64,000 nt of DNA, taken from assembly GCA_011037195.1 (NCBI GenBank), contig JAAEAF010000245.1:1-64000 (forward strand). Reading direction: 5' to 3'. The notes beneath the pieces are model-generated. The model did not search any database, was not told where the DNA came from, and was given only the letters and a program-made list of their open reading frames with translations. A program made the translations under genes and the position numbers. The DNA is from Triatoma infestans (Eukaryota; Arthropoda; Insecta; Hemiptera; Reduviidae). Within the stretch, counting starts at the first letter, position 1; each line of letters begins with the position of its first letter. Shown one piece after another: positions 17,774-29,835 of this stretch.

Positions 17774-18646
17774 ATTTTTTTTTTTTTTGGCGCATCGACT
17801 GCCATGGTCATTAGCGCCTCCACTCGTTTATGCTTTCTCGTTCTATGGCCACTCGAGCTGGGATGGCACAGGTTAACCTGTGTGGCTTCCACACACAACA
17901 CCTTGCTCGCTCAGCAAGGCAGGGTGGAGCCACAGGTATTCGAGGATCTACCCACACATCCCCTCTTATATCATCGATCTAGTCGACGAGGAGGAGTGTG
18001 GGTTTATTGTTTGTGCCATCCCTTATTTTATTAATAACTTTTAATCAATTTTATTAATAACTGGGTCGACTCTAATGTAACAAAAAGTACTATTTATTCA
18101 TTAAGCTATATATAATTAAGGTGTTTATTAAGATTATTATTTACAAAATAAATTGCTATCTTTAATTAATAATTAATTATAATACAATAATATCGTGGAA
18201 GAGGCTATTTACTGTACAACATGGATGTGCAGTACTTTAAACTAATGTTCCTGCACATCTTAAAATGATCAAAATTAAGTCTAACTTAAAGCTATGGGGT
18301 TGAAATACTTTTATAAATTTTCTTTCAACCCCTGATAAAAGAAAACCTACTCTAAACATTCATGCCAGCACTCTCGCCAATAAATACTTTCAGACTACTA
18401 AAAATACCATTCACGCTAATAAATACATTCTCGCCAATAAATACATTCAGACTAATAAAATACATTCACGCTTATAAATACATTTTCTCTAATAAATACA
18501 TTCATGCTAATGATTCATTCATACTATGCATTCACACAAGGGGAAAGTACTCGATATTCCTTTCCCCTTTATAATAAATAAACTAACCCAATTGGGTGAA
18601 GTACTCAATATTCCTTCACCCAGATTCACTTAATCTAAGTACTAAC
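17774..18646 (-). other. 3' UTR and poly(A) end of the LINE
   Basis: Read on the minus strand, the sequence after the ORF2 stop contains several repeats of AATAAATACATT-like units (plus strand 18375-18510) and a GC-richer terminal domain with direct and inverted short repeats. It ends GTCGATGCGCC followed by about 15 A. Such an ending is common for insect LINE RNAs. An open frame on the plus strand here is a shadow. Confidence 0.6.
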
Positions 18647-21600
18647 CTAAATTCTATTATATACATTTATAGATCTTAAATAAGTAAATAGCCTCCTTGT
18701 GTAAGGAGAACCCTCGTGTAAAATAGCGCGCTTGTCATATGGCAGGCCTGCTTCTTCCCGTTGTGTACGCAGAGCCTGACATCCTACCAACACATGTGCC
18801 ACCGTCAGCCTTTCTCGGCATCGAGGGCACCTCGGTCTTCTTTCACCAATAAGGAGGTGCCCATGTGTCACACGTGTGTGACCAATCCTTAGCCTCGTAA
18901 GTATAACTGATTCATGCCGCGGGTAAGTCTCGACTGTAGCATTTCGCACACATGGCTTAATTTCTTTTAATTTTTCATTTGTTCTGTCCCACTGACTTTG
19001 ACATTTTTTATTTATAACATTTTTCATGAAAATTTGTAAGTCAGTGGGACGCACAGGTGTGACAACTTCAGTATAAGTAGAGGCAGCTCGTTTGGCAGCC
19101 TCGTCCGCCTTTTCGTACCGGACACACGAATGTGGCCCGGCACCCAGGCGAACGTCACCCTTTGACCATGTGCGCTTAGTTGAAACAGCAAATTGTATAA
19201 CTTTATGACCATTGGGTCTGTCGAGAATTTATCCCGGAGAGCCATTAATACGCTTAATGAGTCCGCCAATATTAGTGACTTATTATATCTTTTTTCTTTT
19301 ATCAAGTTTATGGCCTGGCAAATTGCGAACATCTCTGCTGTGTACACGGTTGCATACTGAGGGAGTGTCCAACTGAGGGTAACTCCCTCCGTGTACACGG
19401 CGCTACCCACGCCGTCGCCTATCTTCGACCCATCTGTAAAGATAGGTCGGAAATCGTTATAGAAGTTTAATAGTTGTAATAAGTTTTGTCTATAGAGACG
19501 GATGGTGTTTCTTCTTTTTTGTATATTGCCAGGTCCATGCGAACGCTCGCGGAAGGTAATAACCAGGGAGGTGTGAGAGCAAAGCCCCAACCCTCCACTG
19601 ACCCAAACTCAATTCCTTCCGCTTCTAACATTTCTAGAGCTCGGACGCCGAGAGGTCGCGTCCGCGAACGTTGAAGGCGGAATTCTTGTTTATGTGGGCT
19701 CTCGAATATGGTGTGAAATAACGGATGAAACCGCTTTCCCCATATTCCGGCGATGTAGGTCAGGATAAGCTGTTCTCTTCTAAGATGAGGTGGTAGCATC
19801 CCCGACTCTACGTAGAGGCTCTGTAAAGGACTGGTTCGGAAGGCGCCTGTGAATAACCTAATAGCTTCATTGTAAATTCTATCTAATAACTTCAGGCGTG
19901 ACTTGCGCGCTGAGCTATATATTGGCGCTCCATATTCCAGTTTGGAGCGAGTAAGTGCGATAAAGATACGCTTTAAGATCTCCCGCTCCGCACCCCATTT
20001 ATAGCTGCCAAGAAATTTTATATCCTAGGAATCAGATGCTTTCCTTATATTGAATTGGTGTGCCATCCAGAAACAAAATGGGGGGGCTATGCTCATGCCT
20101 CAACCGGCAAAAGTGTAGGCACACCGTCTTTGTCCTAGAGAATTTAAATCCGTTCCTAGAAGCCTCATCAGCTACTCTGTCTATTGCCTGTTGTAAGGTT
20201 TCTTTGACATCGCAGAGATCAGCCCCTGATAAATAAAGTGCGAGGTCATCAACATATAAAGATACTTGGAGAGGGTCACCTACAACTTCGGCTAGACAAT
20301 TAACCGCCATCGTGAATAATGTGACGCTCAGTACCGACCCTTGAGGTATTCCATTCTCAAGAAAATGTGGGTCCGAAAGGACCGACCCCAGTCGCACTCG
20401 GAACCTGCATGACTCTAAAAAGCCACGGAGGAACCTCGGCAGTTCCCTCTCAACCCCCATTCGTGACACTTCCGCAGAATCGCATATTTCCATGTGGTAT
20501 CGTAAGCCTTCTCAAGATCGAAGAACACGGCCAGCACATGCTCTCTACGCATAAATGCGTTTTGCACATAGATCTCGAGACGGCTCATCTGATCCAACGT
20601 GGAACGATATCTGCGGAATCCCGCTTGATGCTGGCTGTAAAATCCTCTTGTTTCTAGTACATGTATTAATCTATAATTGATTATAGATTCGAAGACCTTA
20701 CTCAAGCAGGTGGTCAACGAAATAGGTCTGTAACTAGAGGGATCCTTTTCCTTCTTTGGGGATCGGTACAATCACTGCTTCCCGCCAACCATTAGGGTAT
20801 TGACCGGTCTCCCATATGCTGTTGTATAACCTAAGAAGGCTTTCCTTTCCAATAGCGTTCATATTTTTAATCATGGCATATGGGATTTCATCCACTCCTG
20901 GAGAAGTATCTTTACATGTCTTTAAAACATTTTCTAGTTCTTGCATGGTCAGCGGTTCATTATAAGCTTCATTGATGGCGGTTTCAAAGTCGAGTGGCTG
21001 TCTCTTCGCGTCACATTTTCGCCGGAGGAATTCGGCCGAGTAACCTTGTGTACCAGAAACTTGAGAAAAGTGTCTGGCCAAGGCCTCAGCCACGTCTCTC
21101 GGCTCAGTGACGACGACATCGTTAATTATTAGAGCTGGTATCGACGGGATTTTGCGCCCACCAGAGAGGGATCTTACCTTATCCCACACCTCCTTTAACG
21201 TCGTAGATGTAGAAATCTTTGACACATAGGAGGTGAGGGTTACCTTTTTTGCTTCTTTGATTATAAGCTTTTCTCTGGCTCTAAGTCTTTTAAATTTTAT
21301 TAAATTCTCCTCCGTCGGATACCTTTTAAATTTATTCAGGGCCTGCTTTTTTGCCGCATTGGCTGCTTTGCACTCCGGAGTCCACCAGGGAACGGGTTGT
21401 CTTGCGATTTTCCCGCCAATCCTAGGTATGGTATTGCCGGCTGCATGCATCAACGCCTTTGTGAATATACTTGCATCGTGGGTGACATTTCCTGTAGGGG
21501 TGGGTGTCACCACTTTGGCGGCATAAGCAGGCCAATTTGCCCTTTTGATGTCGTATCTCCAAGGTATGATATAATCTGACCTGGAGATGGAGGTCGATAC

Positions 21601-22242
21601 TAAGATTGGAAAATGATCACTATGGTATAATTCATCTAGCGTGGTCCATTCAAAGCGAACTGCAACGGTGGGTGATGCCATACTCAGGTCAATTGCACTG
21701 AAGTCACCCGAGTGTGCATTAAAATGTGTTGCTTCACCACTGTTGAGGAGCGCCATATTAGCATTGTCTATAATCTCCTCAAGAATTCTGCCTCGAGCAT
21801 CAGTTCTAACTGACCCCCACCAGGTGTTGTGACTGTTGAAGTCTCCCATCAACAACACCGGGGCAGGGAGCTGCGAGAGCAGATTCTCCAGATCACCCCT
21901 CCGCCAGAAGATATCCGGCAGGTATATACTAACTAACGTGATCTGCAGTGGTGTGGCTAGGCGCTCGGCAACAGCTTGTAGGTTAGTTTCCAGGGTTAGC
22001 CGTCTGCTGGAGATATTATCCCGTACACAGACGGCCACACCACCGTGCGCCCTCCCACCTGGGGCAGGTTGTACCTCTTTGCTATATACGATATACCCAG
22101 GGATTCTCAAAAATTGCCCTGGACGAATCTTTGTTTCCTGGAGGCACAACCCGAAAGGACGTTGTTCCGCCACCATTCGGCGTAGTCCTTCTATATTACT
22201 CGTGTAGCCCCGCATATTCCATTGAAGAATGGACTCACACAT
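18647..22242 (-). pseudogene. LINE ORF2: endonuclease, reverse transcriptase, RNase H; frameshifted
   Basis: Starting at 22242 the apurinic-like endonuclease shows QWNMRGY, LCLQETK, LLMGDFNSHNTWWG, DLSMASP and YHSDHFPI. RT motifs follow: SYRPISLTTCLSKVFE, FFDLEKAYDTTW, NGIPQGSVLS and LYVDDLALYL (Asp pair at about 20245-20250). RNase H has FTDGSKIGDG, TAEMFAICQAI and ILADSLSV. The last part has a CPRCRERLTVAHVLVGC zinc motif. Frames change near 20750, 20470, 20030, 19550 and 19050, so no full protein can be made from this copy. The nickase-RT would perform target-primed reverse transcription in an active relative. Confidence 0.88.
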
Positions 22243-22403
22243 ATATATATTTGAAGATAGTATCTGGCAGAATCTTTCTAATACCTAATGAAAGCATATT
22301 TACAAGTGTTATTGTATTATTTTTGACATTACTAAAAGTGTTACATGTATTCATTAGTACATAATGTATGAGATATGGATGCTGAATCATAAGAATCGTC
22401 TGT

Positions 22404-23951
22404 TTAATCAGTGGCACAATTTTTCCTGGGTTTGCCCTTGGGCCAACCCTTCTTTCTTCGTCTGGGAGGTTGATCTGATGTATTCCCTCCCTCCGATTCT
22501 GAGGCTTCAATGTCCGTTCCCATTTGCAGCCATTGCTGTTTTGGAGAGCGGACACTGTCGCCGGAGGACGTTTGAAGGTCCTTCGTAATTTTTACCCTTC
22601 TCCTTATTGGGAAGGATGATGGCAATAAAAATGTGGGTTCTTTCCTCCTAGGAGAGCGTTTTGGTGGGCTCACCACCTTCCACTCCCCTTCGGAGGGGGC
22701 CATTTGTTTAGGTGGAATTAATCCCACCATTGTGCCACACCCACTGGTTGTGGGAGTGGTTATTGGCAGCCTTTCGGCTACCAGAACCCCCAAAGGGGGA
22801 TCTTGTTTTGGTGGCGGGATTTCTCCCACCTTTATAGTAGTTCCCCTTATGGCAGGGGAGGAATTGGGTGGTGGGATTTCTCCCACCTTTATAGTAGTTC
22901 CCCTTATGGCAGGGGAGAAATTGGGTGGCGGGATTTCTCCCACCTTAACGATGGTTCCCCTTAAAGCGGGGGAAGAACCTCTAATTGTTTGCCCTTGAAT
23001 CTGGGCAGGGGCTAGACACTGTGCCACTGAAGTGGGTGCCCTCAATTTTTCTGCAAAGGTAACTTCTTTGGAAACGTAGGATTTACTTTCAACAATTGCC
23101 TTAGCCTCATGGTAGGGCAATTGTTGTAGTGTCTTAACTTTCTGTATTTCTTTTTCCTTCACTAGAGTCGGGCACCCCGAAGATCTGGCAGTATGGTCTC
23201 CGCCACAGTTTACACATATTATTGGCGGTGTACACTCTCCTTCATGCTTAAGTTTTCCGCATATGCAAACCGCATCATTATCTTTACATCTTGCAGATGT
23301 GTGTCTGAACTTTTGACAATTGAAGCACCTCATTGGTGAAGGGATGTAGGGACGCACCTTAAGCTTGTACAAGGCTGCATCTATCGTCTGTGGTGGCTTC
23401 GGACGATCGAAGGTGAGGACAAGAGAAGCGGTATCCACTAGGGATCCGTCCTGTCTTCTCTTTATCCTCCTCAACTCTATTACCCCTTGCTCTGCCAGAC
23501 CTTCTTTTATGTCCTCAATCGAGCTGTTTAAAAAGTCCCGACAAGTGATCACACCCTGTGAGCTGTTTAACCTCTTGTGGGGACTTGTCTCCAATTCAGC
23601 ATCCATATATTTTTGCAAATTCAAGATAGCCTTAGCTTGTATGCGATTCTCAGCTTCTATGCAGATAGAGCCATCATTGAGTTTTTTGACAGTTCTCGTT
23701 TTCCCTATAATACTCTTAATAAACTTATGCAGTTTGAAGGAACATTCATTTGAGAATGTTCCTTCTTTTTTCCTAACTATAAAAAATCGACCCCAATTAT
23801 CTTCATCTAAATCGATAAATTTTATACCTACCTCAGTTGTCTTCCTGTGGCCTCCCTTGGCTTTCTTCCTCGGCGGAGAAGAAGGGTTGTAGGGTTGCAG
23901 CGTAAACTGCATCCCAGAAGAAAGTTTTCCGTGGTCGCTGTCCATGTCCAT
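22404..23951 (-). CDS. LINE ORF1, gag-like protein with zinc knuckles, 515 aa
   Basis: This is an intact RNA-binding ORF1 of a non-LTR element. An N-terminal region leads to CCHC-type knuckles: CFNCQKFRHTSARC, then CICGKLKHEGEC, then CVNCGGDHTARSSGC. The following Pro-rich segment contains a tandem 19-residue repeat, with the unit AIRGTTIKVGEIPPPNSS-like, in about three copies (22810-22980). The C-terminus is basic (PPRRRKKGWPKGKPRKN). It starts at ATG 23951 and ends 161 bases before ORF2. The intact frame contrasts with the broken ORF2. Confidence 0.85.
   Translation of the reverse strand: MDMDSDHGKLSSGMQFTLQPYNPSSPPRKKAKGGHRKTTEVGIKFIDLDEDNWGRFFIVRKKEGTFSNECSFKLHKFIKSIIGKTRTVKKLNDGSICIEAENRIQAKAILNLQKYMDAELETSPHKRLNSSQGVITCRDFLNSSIEDIKEGLAEQGVIELRRIKRRQDGSLVDTASLVLTFDRPKPPQTIDAALYKLKVRPYIPSPMRCFNCQKFRHTSARCKDNDAVCICGKLKHEGECTPPIICVNCGGDHTARSSGCPTLVKEKEIQKVKTLQQLPYHEAKAIVESKSYVSKEVTFAEKLRAPTSVAQCLAPAQIQGQTIRGSSPALRGTIVKVGEIPPPNFSPAIRGTTIKVGEIPPPNSSPAIRGTTIKVGEIPPPKQDPPLGVLVAERLPITTPTTSGCGTMVGLIPPKQMAPSEGEWKVVSPPKRSPRRKEPTFLLPSSFPIRRRVKITKDLQTSSGDSVRSPKQQWLQMGTDIEASESEGGNTSDQPPRRRKKGWPKGKPRKNCATD
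22810..22980 (-). repeat. Three tandem 57-bp units in LINE ORF1
   Basis: The units begin near 22810, 22867 and 22924, each with GGTGGCGGGATTTCTCCCACC. The second and first are almost identical; the third has diverged (TTAACGATGG in place of TTTATAGTAG). Each encodes 19 residues, so the frame is kept. Confidence 0.85.
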
Positions 23952-24160
23952 GCCAGGTCTGAAGCCAGTTAAATCCGATTGGTTAGGGGGAATGGGAGAC
24001 TGGAGGGTGGTGGAAGTAGAGGGGATGGTGACAGGAACATTTCGGGTTGGGGTGGGAAGAAGAGGATTAGTTGGTGTAGGGAAAGGACTGGAGAGAGGAA
24101 ATTGGGAACTAGGATTGGTGGGCTGGGCCCAGAAAAATTATGATTATCCATGGTTAATCA

Positions 24161-24800
24161 TATAATTTTCATCGAGATCCGTGGTCCCGCCTCCTCGGAC
24201 GATCAAATGCACCCGGTTACTGTCCGGGTAGACCATCGCACCTCGATATAGTCGGGTGCCGCGGAAGACAGCGTTCCAATACTGAAGCATCGACCCGTGC
24301 CCCCCCGGCCCCCCTCCTAACCCTAGGAACCCGCCTGAGGCGGAATTCCCTAGCCTTCCTGGAGTCGGGCTATCCCCCAGGTAGAGCTCTCGGGTGAAGC
24401 CGAGGCCAAAGACATGTGTTGGGATCGGACGCCCGCAGGTCGTCGTCTCCCTCAATGCCCAGGATCCCCTTTTCCACCCTAGCCCCAAAGCCTCGTGCCG
24501 GCAAGCACGAGAGATATTTATTCTCCGAGCTCTCAACGAGTGCGTGTCCTTGTTCATGCAGTGTGTGTGGTCGTCTGTAAAGTGTCGAGTGTTCAGGTGT
24601 GAGTGAATGTGTGTGGTGGGGAGCTCAAGTTTACCTGTGGGTGCGCTGAACCCAAGTAGCTGCACACAACAACTACCTCTGCAGGTCCTATGTGTAGTGT
24701 GTAGTGTTAAGGATGTCAGTATGAGCGTATTGTAGTGTTGTTAGGCTGGGAAACCCGCAGGGACGCCTAGATCCCTGAAGAAGTGGCTAGTCCACTTCCC
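24161..24800 (+). repeat. GC-rich repeat segment leading into an (ATT)n tail
   Basis: The 3' half (about 24560-24800, ending GAAGAAGTGGCTAGTCCACTTCCCCC) is related to 33225-33465. The tail points to a plus-strand non-autonomous retroelement ending in ATT repeats. The 5' half (24161-24540) is unusually GC-rich and could instead be the 5' UTR of the adjoining leftward LINE. A 173-codon minus-strand frame covers it, but I do not recognise a protein. Confidence 0.5.
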
Positions 24801-24809
24801 CCTACGGGG

Positions 24810-24814
24810 AAATA

Positions 24815-24897
<83 letters not shown>
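24810..24897. repeat. (ATT)n microsatellite
   Basis: About 29 consecutive ATT units follow GGGGAAATATTTTT. It is probably the slipped 3' tail of the preceding element. Confidence 0.97.
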
Positions 24898-26400
24898 TAA
24901 AATGGTCAGCAAAATAAAACTGCACCATAGTTAACTTAAAAGAAATTGACTAAAGAATGAAAAAGGTTAGTTTTAATTTTCTACGGTCTTGGCAGAATAA
25001 TAAAGGACTACCAATTAATTTGTAAATGTATAAAAGGACTGAAAGTCTCCTGCTGCTCACAGGATGATAAGAAAAAAAAATAAGGGTAAACTTCCTACTC
25101 CTTACTATTCCTGTTTCTTGAGAAGAGGACATTCTTGAAATCTATATTCTAAGAGTTTACTGAATTTTTTTTGCAGTTTATTCCGATTTTCTCGAAAACT
25201 GTTCAACGAGTTTCTTTAAACTTCGTATCATATCTCTGTATGCATAAATACTTATGTATATGCCTACGGGATCATTTTCCTGAAAAAATTGATTTTTTGG
25301 GAATCTGGGAAATAGTAACGTTAAGCTTTCCTGTAAAGTGCTACTTCAATTCAATGTATGGTTCTACCAATTATATAATGTTTCTACACAGAAACATTGC
25401 TAGAATTCCAATTTTAAGAAAATTGGCCAACAGGAAGTGCAACGTTACTGAGTAGGTTTCTGAGATTTTTTGGAATTATCTTGAAAATAACGATTTCCTT
25501 AATTTGGAATGCTAAGTTAATTATTAAATTAACATATGTCAAATTCATTATGCTATAGGCGCTTTCTTCCCTACATGATTGGGTTTAGTAGGCTGTTACT
25601 TGTCCACAAACCATCACCTTTATATTTCACATTGCGACAAATGAGAAAAATTTGAAGTTTAAAGAAAATTTGTCATTTGATACATTATTGTATTAACAGC
25701 AGTAAGATAAAGTTATGTGAGTGTTCACACAGTTTTTGTTTTGAAATCGGTATAAATCTATAAAATAAATCATTTGCTTTAGTTAATATGTTTGCTCTAT
25801 CACATTTTTTTTTTCAGAAGAGTCTTTTTTATTCTCTAGGTCAGAATAATAATTGCATTATGAAAAATAAACTGCGAGACTAAAAATCATAATATTGTTT
25901 TCTTAGAGATTGTACATAACAAACACATATTTCAATCCATTATTTTCATGTGATAATATTTATTTAATGATTTGTTACTTTAATTAATATATTTTTTTTA
26001 TGTATATCCATGTAATGGTGTGGTATCAAGGTTTTAGTGAGTATATCTTCAAGCAATTCCGGCTAATATAGAATCTCAGCGTATTTATAACGGGTTAGGA
26101 TCAATAAATTTATAAATTAAAAATAAACACACATGACAAGTTTTTGTGATTTAGGTGACTGCTGTGATTGCTTATATGAATGCCTGCTGTTCAAACCTAT
26201 AAATTAACAACTTAGTTATTTGATGCAACAAGCTTTGAATCAGTGGAGGATTACAAGTTGAACACCATACCTAATCCGAACTAGCTGAGCTAGTTTGTAC
26301 CTATAACTTAAAATAAATAAAGAATCTGATGTCAATCACTCACGTGACTTTCTCTTATTCCAAATTAACAAATTTACATAGTCTCTAGATTTTCGAACTC
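24898..26400. other. AT-rich DNA with a decayed dispersed-repeat copy
   Basis: Bases 25160-25450 match the dispersed repeat family (phrases like TTCTCGAAAACTGTTCAACGA, CTTTCCTGTAAAGTGCTA and AAAATTGGCCAACAGGAAGTG). No gene is seen in the remainder. Confidence 0.5.
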
Positions 26401-26403
26401 TAA

Positions 26404-27240
26404 TATACAGGGTGTTTGAGGGTTAAGTAGCCAAACTGAAAATTTGAACTAAGGACCTCGAAAAAAAAAAAAAATTCCTATGGTGCTATGTCCGCAAACG
26501 CTTTGTTTAGGAGATATTCACACCTAAAGATTTTCATTGTTATGAATTATTTAGGCATAGTAAACAAATAAAACTTATTTTATTTGTTCCAACTACTTTA
26601 TTTATTAAATGTAAACATTAACATTCATATTAAATGTTGTTCTAAGTGATTTCCTTGAGCATTAAGACAGGCTCGGCATCTTTCTTCAGCAGCAGCAGTG
26701 ACCAAACTGAAAATATGAACTAAGGACCTCAAAACAAGAAAAAAATATTTCCTATGAAGGTATGTCGGCAAACGATTTGTTTAGGATTTTTTCAATCAGA
26801 AAAATAATCATCTCTGGTTGCATAAAAATCCCCATGCAATTCGTCAGCATCATTTTCAGCACGAGTTTCAGTGCAATGTGTGGTTGGGGATAATAGACAG
26901 TGTTTTAATATGTCATTGACCGGCCTTGCATAGACTTTTTGTTTAATGTTACCGCAAACAAAAAATCCAGTGGTGTCAGGTCTGGAGAGCGAGCAGGCCA
27001 AGCCACTGGTCCTGCATGGCCAGTCCATTAATTGGGATAATTAACATTTAGCCATTGTCGTGGACCTCTTCCGTAATGTGCAGGACAACCATCTAATTGA
27101 AACCACATGTTCCTTCTCAGTTGTAGTGGAATATCTTCAATTAAATCATAGTAATCATTATTAAGAAATTCCAAAAATGTGTCCGCATTGAGTCGAGGCT
27201 CATACGTAGAATACAATCTTTATAGTTCTCTTTCAATAAT
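26404..27240 (-). pseudogene. Relic of a DDE (Tc1/mariner-like superfamily) transposase element
   Basis: Minus-strand fragments from 27216 to 26792 contain MWFQLDGCPAHYG, a common second-Asp motif in insect DDE transposases, then after a gap DWPCRTSGL, a decayed WPARSPDL-like motif, and IKQKVYARPVNDI. At 26404 the left end starts TACAGGGTGTTTGAGG, a typical terminus. Sequence just inside that end (AACTAAGGACCTCGAAAA and AACGCTTTGTTTAGGA) is repeated at 26703-26790, so the relic is internally duplicated. Several frameshifts; not functional. Confidence 0.65.
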
Positions 27241-27359
27241 TTGTGGACAGCGCCACGTACATAAAATTAAGGATATTCATTATAATGAATAGTTAAATAC
27301 TCCAGGTCTAACCAAAGTTTATCAACTGATATTATGAATTTTTTGGATAAATTTGTATG

Positions 27360-28075
27360 GGTGTTTAACCTTACCCCTCCCCCAAAAGTCCCCTTAAATG
27401 AATTTTCATGGAGTAATGTTTCAAATAAAAGTTGTAACTCTTTGTATGTCCAGTTGATATACCAAGTTTAAAGAAAATCGTTGGAGCTTTTTTAGAGAAA
27501 ATAGCAGAAAACAAAAAACTATTTTTAGTAAAGCACTTCCAGTCGTCGGATTTTTTCAAACTCGAGATTTCGAAAACATATTTAATTCTAATTAATATTA
27601 TTTACATGATAGAATTGTATAATAACCGAAATAGCATTTGAGAGGAAACTATAAATTCCCACCCTTCCCCAAAAAGTGCGCTAAAATGAATTTTTCCGGA
27701 GAAATATTTCAAATGAAAGTTGTAGCTCTTTGTATGTCTAGTTCATACACCAAGATTGAAGAAAATCGTTGGAGCCGTTTTTGAGAAAATCACAAAAAAC
27801 TGAAAAAATCATTCAGTAAAGTGACTTCCGGTTGATGGATTTTGCCCGAAATCTTCGTGTCTGATGCGTTGGTAGAACCTAAACGGAATATCAAGTTTGT
27901 GCTTCCTGCAATTTTTCGTTTTTGAAATATTCTTTTCACACACACGCACACATACAGACCATTTCCTAAAAACCACTATTTTGGACTCAGGGACCTCAAA
28001 ACGTGTATTTCCGGTAAAAACTCAATTTAAAAAATTGGGCACTTCCCCTAACTATTATTAGTAAGAGAAAGGAAA
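27360..28075 (-). repeat. Dispersed repeat family copy
   Basis: The copy shares with the other copies the phrases CAAATAAAAGTTGTAACTCTT, AAGTTTAAAGAAAATCGTTGG, TTGAGAAAATC, GTAAAGTGACTTCCGG and, near its end, a GACCATTT...AAAACCACTATTTTGGACTCAGGGACC region. Two versions of the middle part lie in tandem (27400-27580 and 27680-27860). No coding frame is conserved. Confidence 0.65.
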
Positions 28076-29500
28076 AATGAAGACTCATAAAATTAAAACA
28101 GAATCAAATACAAATTTCTCTATTTTGTGCAATCTGTGCTTATCCAGATTACAGCGATCTATCTATCCTGGAGCTACCATAAGAAACAACACGAATCTAT
28201 AGAATATGAAATATCTTTGAAAATATTACAGGTCAAAGTAAAACAATAAAGGTGACCAAAGAATTCATCATAAGGGGTACATTTGTCTAAAGATGCAAAT
28301 ACCAAACTTTATGTCAGTGCTGCGAACGGCTGTCTGATTTCGGTAGTAACATAAACCCTTTTAAGTATATGTCTTAAATTACAGGCGTAATAAGTAAACA
28401 AGCTGCAGACCTCCGCGACTTCATAATAGCAAAAAACTAACAATTAATGAGAGACTCGGCCATAGGATTTGCCACTTTGGTTATGGGGTAATCCGGCGAA
28501 GTCTTCAAGAATAATCGAGCAAACTATTATGTTAATATGGTAATGGTATAAAAATAATATCCAAAAATTTCACATCTGATTTCACTCACTGATTTCAAAT
28601 TATTTGAACATAGAAGACAATGGATCTTTTTTTTTGGAGACGTTTAAATTGTTTTTCTTGTCCAGCATTTGAAAAATTACAGAAATTGAGTGGTTTACGA
28701 CCTCAGAGTTGTAGATCCCCCAATTAAAGGATAAAAAAAACGCTTTCTTCGGAGAACATTTAGTAAAAAATTAACAAATAGATTCGTGCAAAATAAACAA
28801 CAGAAACTAATGGAAATTAGATAAACATTAATATCTTCAACATTTCTTCTTAGGTGGACTAACCAATTGTTCAGGGAGTTTGGCACTCACTCATATTTAC
28901 ACATTGTTCTCATAGATGACTACATTTTATATACAAAGTATTGACGCCCAAAGGAGCCGTAATAGGTCCTTTAGCTCGCAGCAGATAGCCACTCCCTCTA
29001 CCGTCTTAACTCTCTTAACCGTCTTAACACACTTTAAGTGTGTTTATGGGAGTTTCAGTTTGATAAATTTAGCTATGCTGGAATAACAGCAACGATGCCA
29101 AAATTCTGATGAATAGTTAGTCCGCTCACCGTATGAGGAGAGAAGAGCCTTTAAGAACATAGAGATAATTGCAAAAAAGAAAATAAGTACATTACAAAAC
29201 AATTCACGCAAATTGTCCTCAAATCATAATATTTACATTTATATTGTTTATTCAATATTATGATCCTTATTTAACCTTGAATTTTTCGTATTCGTATGGA
29301 AAGATAAGAGTTTAAATATGTTGATACTAGCTTCATCGTTTTTTTTTTTTAAATAAGAATTTTCCTCAACATTGAGGTTTCCTAAGAGCAATTACCATGT
29401 GTAAAAAGAAACTGATATAAAATTGCAATAACATAAAAGTTAAAATAATTAATACCTAATCAAGTTAAATTTCGACAAAGTACTGTGTCACTACCCTAAA
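28076..29500. other. Non-coding AT-rich stretch
   Basis: No gene can be supported. A GC-richer patch near 28955-29040 (GCCCAAAGGAGCCGTAATAGG and a TCTTAACCGTCTTAACAC run) is probably a repeat fragment. Confidence 0.5.
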
Positions 29501-29835
29501 GAGTCGGTGACAGATTTCCAGTACTGCCTTATCCAATGAATCTTGCTCGCAGACTCCTGGACCAGTCATGATCTCTTCCACGCTATTTTATCCCTTGGCC
29601 TGCCTCTAGTCCTGGCACCTGACGGCCTCCATTCCATTATATTCTTAGGCATTCTACTTTCTTGCATTCTTGTCATATGGCCGAACTATACCAATTTCTT
29701 TTTTTCCTATTTCTTCCAATACTGTGTTCTGTTTCCCACGATTCTTCTATCCACATTCCTCTACCTCTCTTTGCGGGATATTCTCGTTGAACGCCTCAAG
29801 AAATCCATTTCAGTCAATCAAGAGAGAGGATAATG
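29500..29835 (-). pseudogene. Fragment of an RTE-like LINE reverse transcriptase C-terminus
   Basis: On the minus strand the sequence gives MTRMQESRMPKNIMEW followed by SGARTRGRPRDKIAW, the GHV/RM...GRPR pattern common at the end of insect RTE/CR1-like ORF2 proteins. The plus-strand 96-codon frame is its shadow. Next to it, 29822-29880 holds GAGAGAGGATAATGGGTAAA and CACGGGCCCGGACATTATA, which recurs in shorter form at 32058-32095. Confidence 0.5.

Larger units (their letters stand above)
17774..24160 (-). mobile_element. Non-LTR retrotransposon, I-superfamily type, near full length
   Basis: In leftward orientation this has a gag-like ORF1 (23951-22404), a 161-base gap, ORF2 with endonuclease, reverse transcriptase, RNase H and a C-terminal zinc region (22242-18647), a long 3' UTR, and a terminal poly(A) seen as a T run at 17774-17788. 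RNase H in ORF2 separates it from Jockey and R1 clades and points to I/LOA-like clades. ORF1 is intact while ORF2 has at least five frameshifts. The 5' limit is uncertain; the GC-rich stretch up to about 24700 may be its 5' UTR. No target duplication was identified with confidence. Confidence 0.85.

Noticed and set aside
17771..18034. 87-aa plus-strand ORF
   Set aside because: It runs over the poly(A) and 3' UTR of the minus-strand LINE, starting in a T run.
24144..24665. 173-aa minus-strand ORF in GC-rich DNA
   Set aside because: Low-complexity Gly-rich translation without recognised similarity; long frames are expected in a GC-rich repeat, and it may be LINE 5' UTR.
29543..29833. 96-aa plus-strand hydrophobic ORF
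   Set aside because: The minus strand encodes a recognisable LINE C-terminal pattern; the hydrophobic frame is its shadow.
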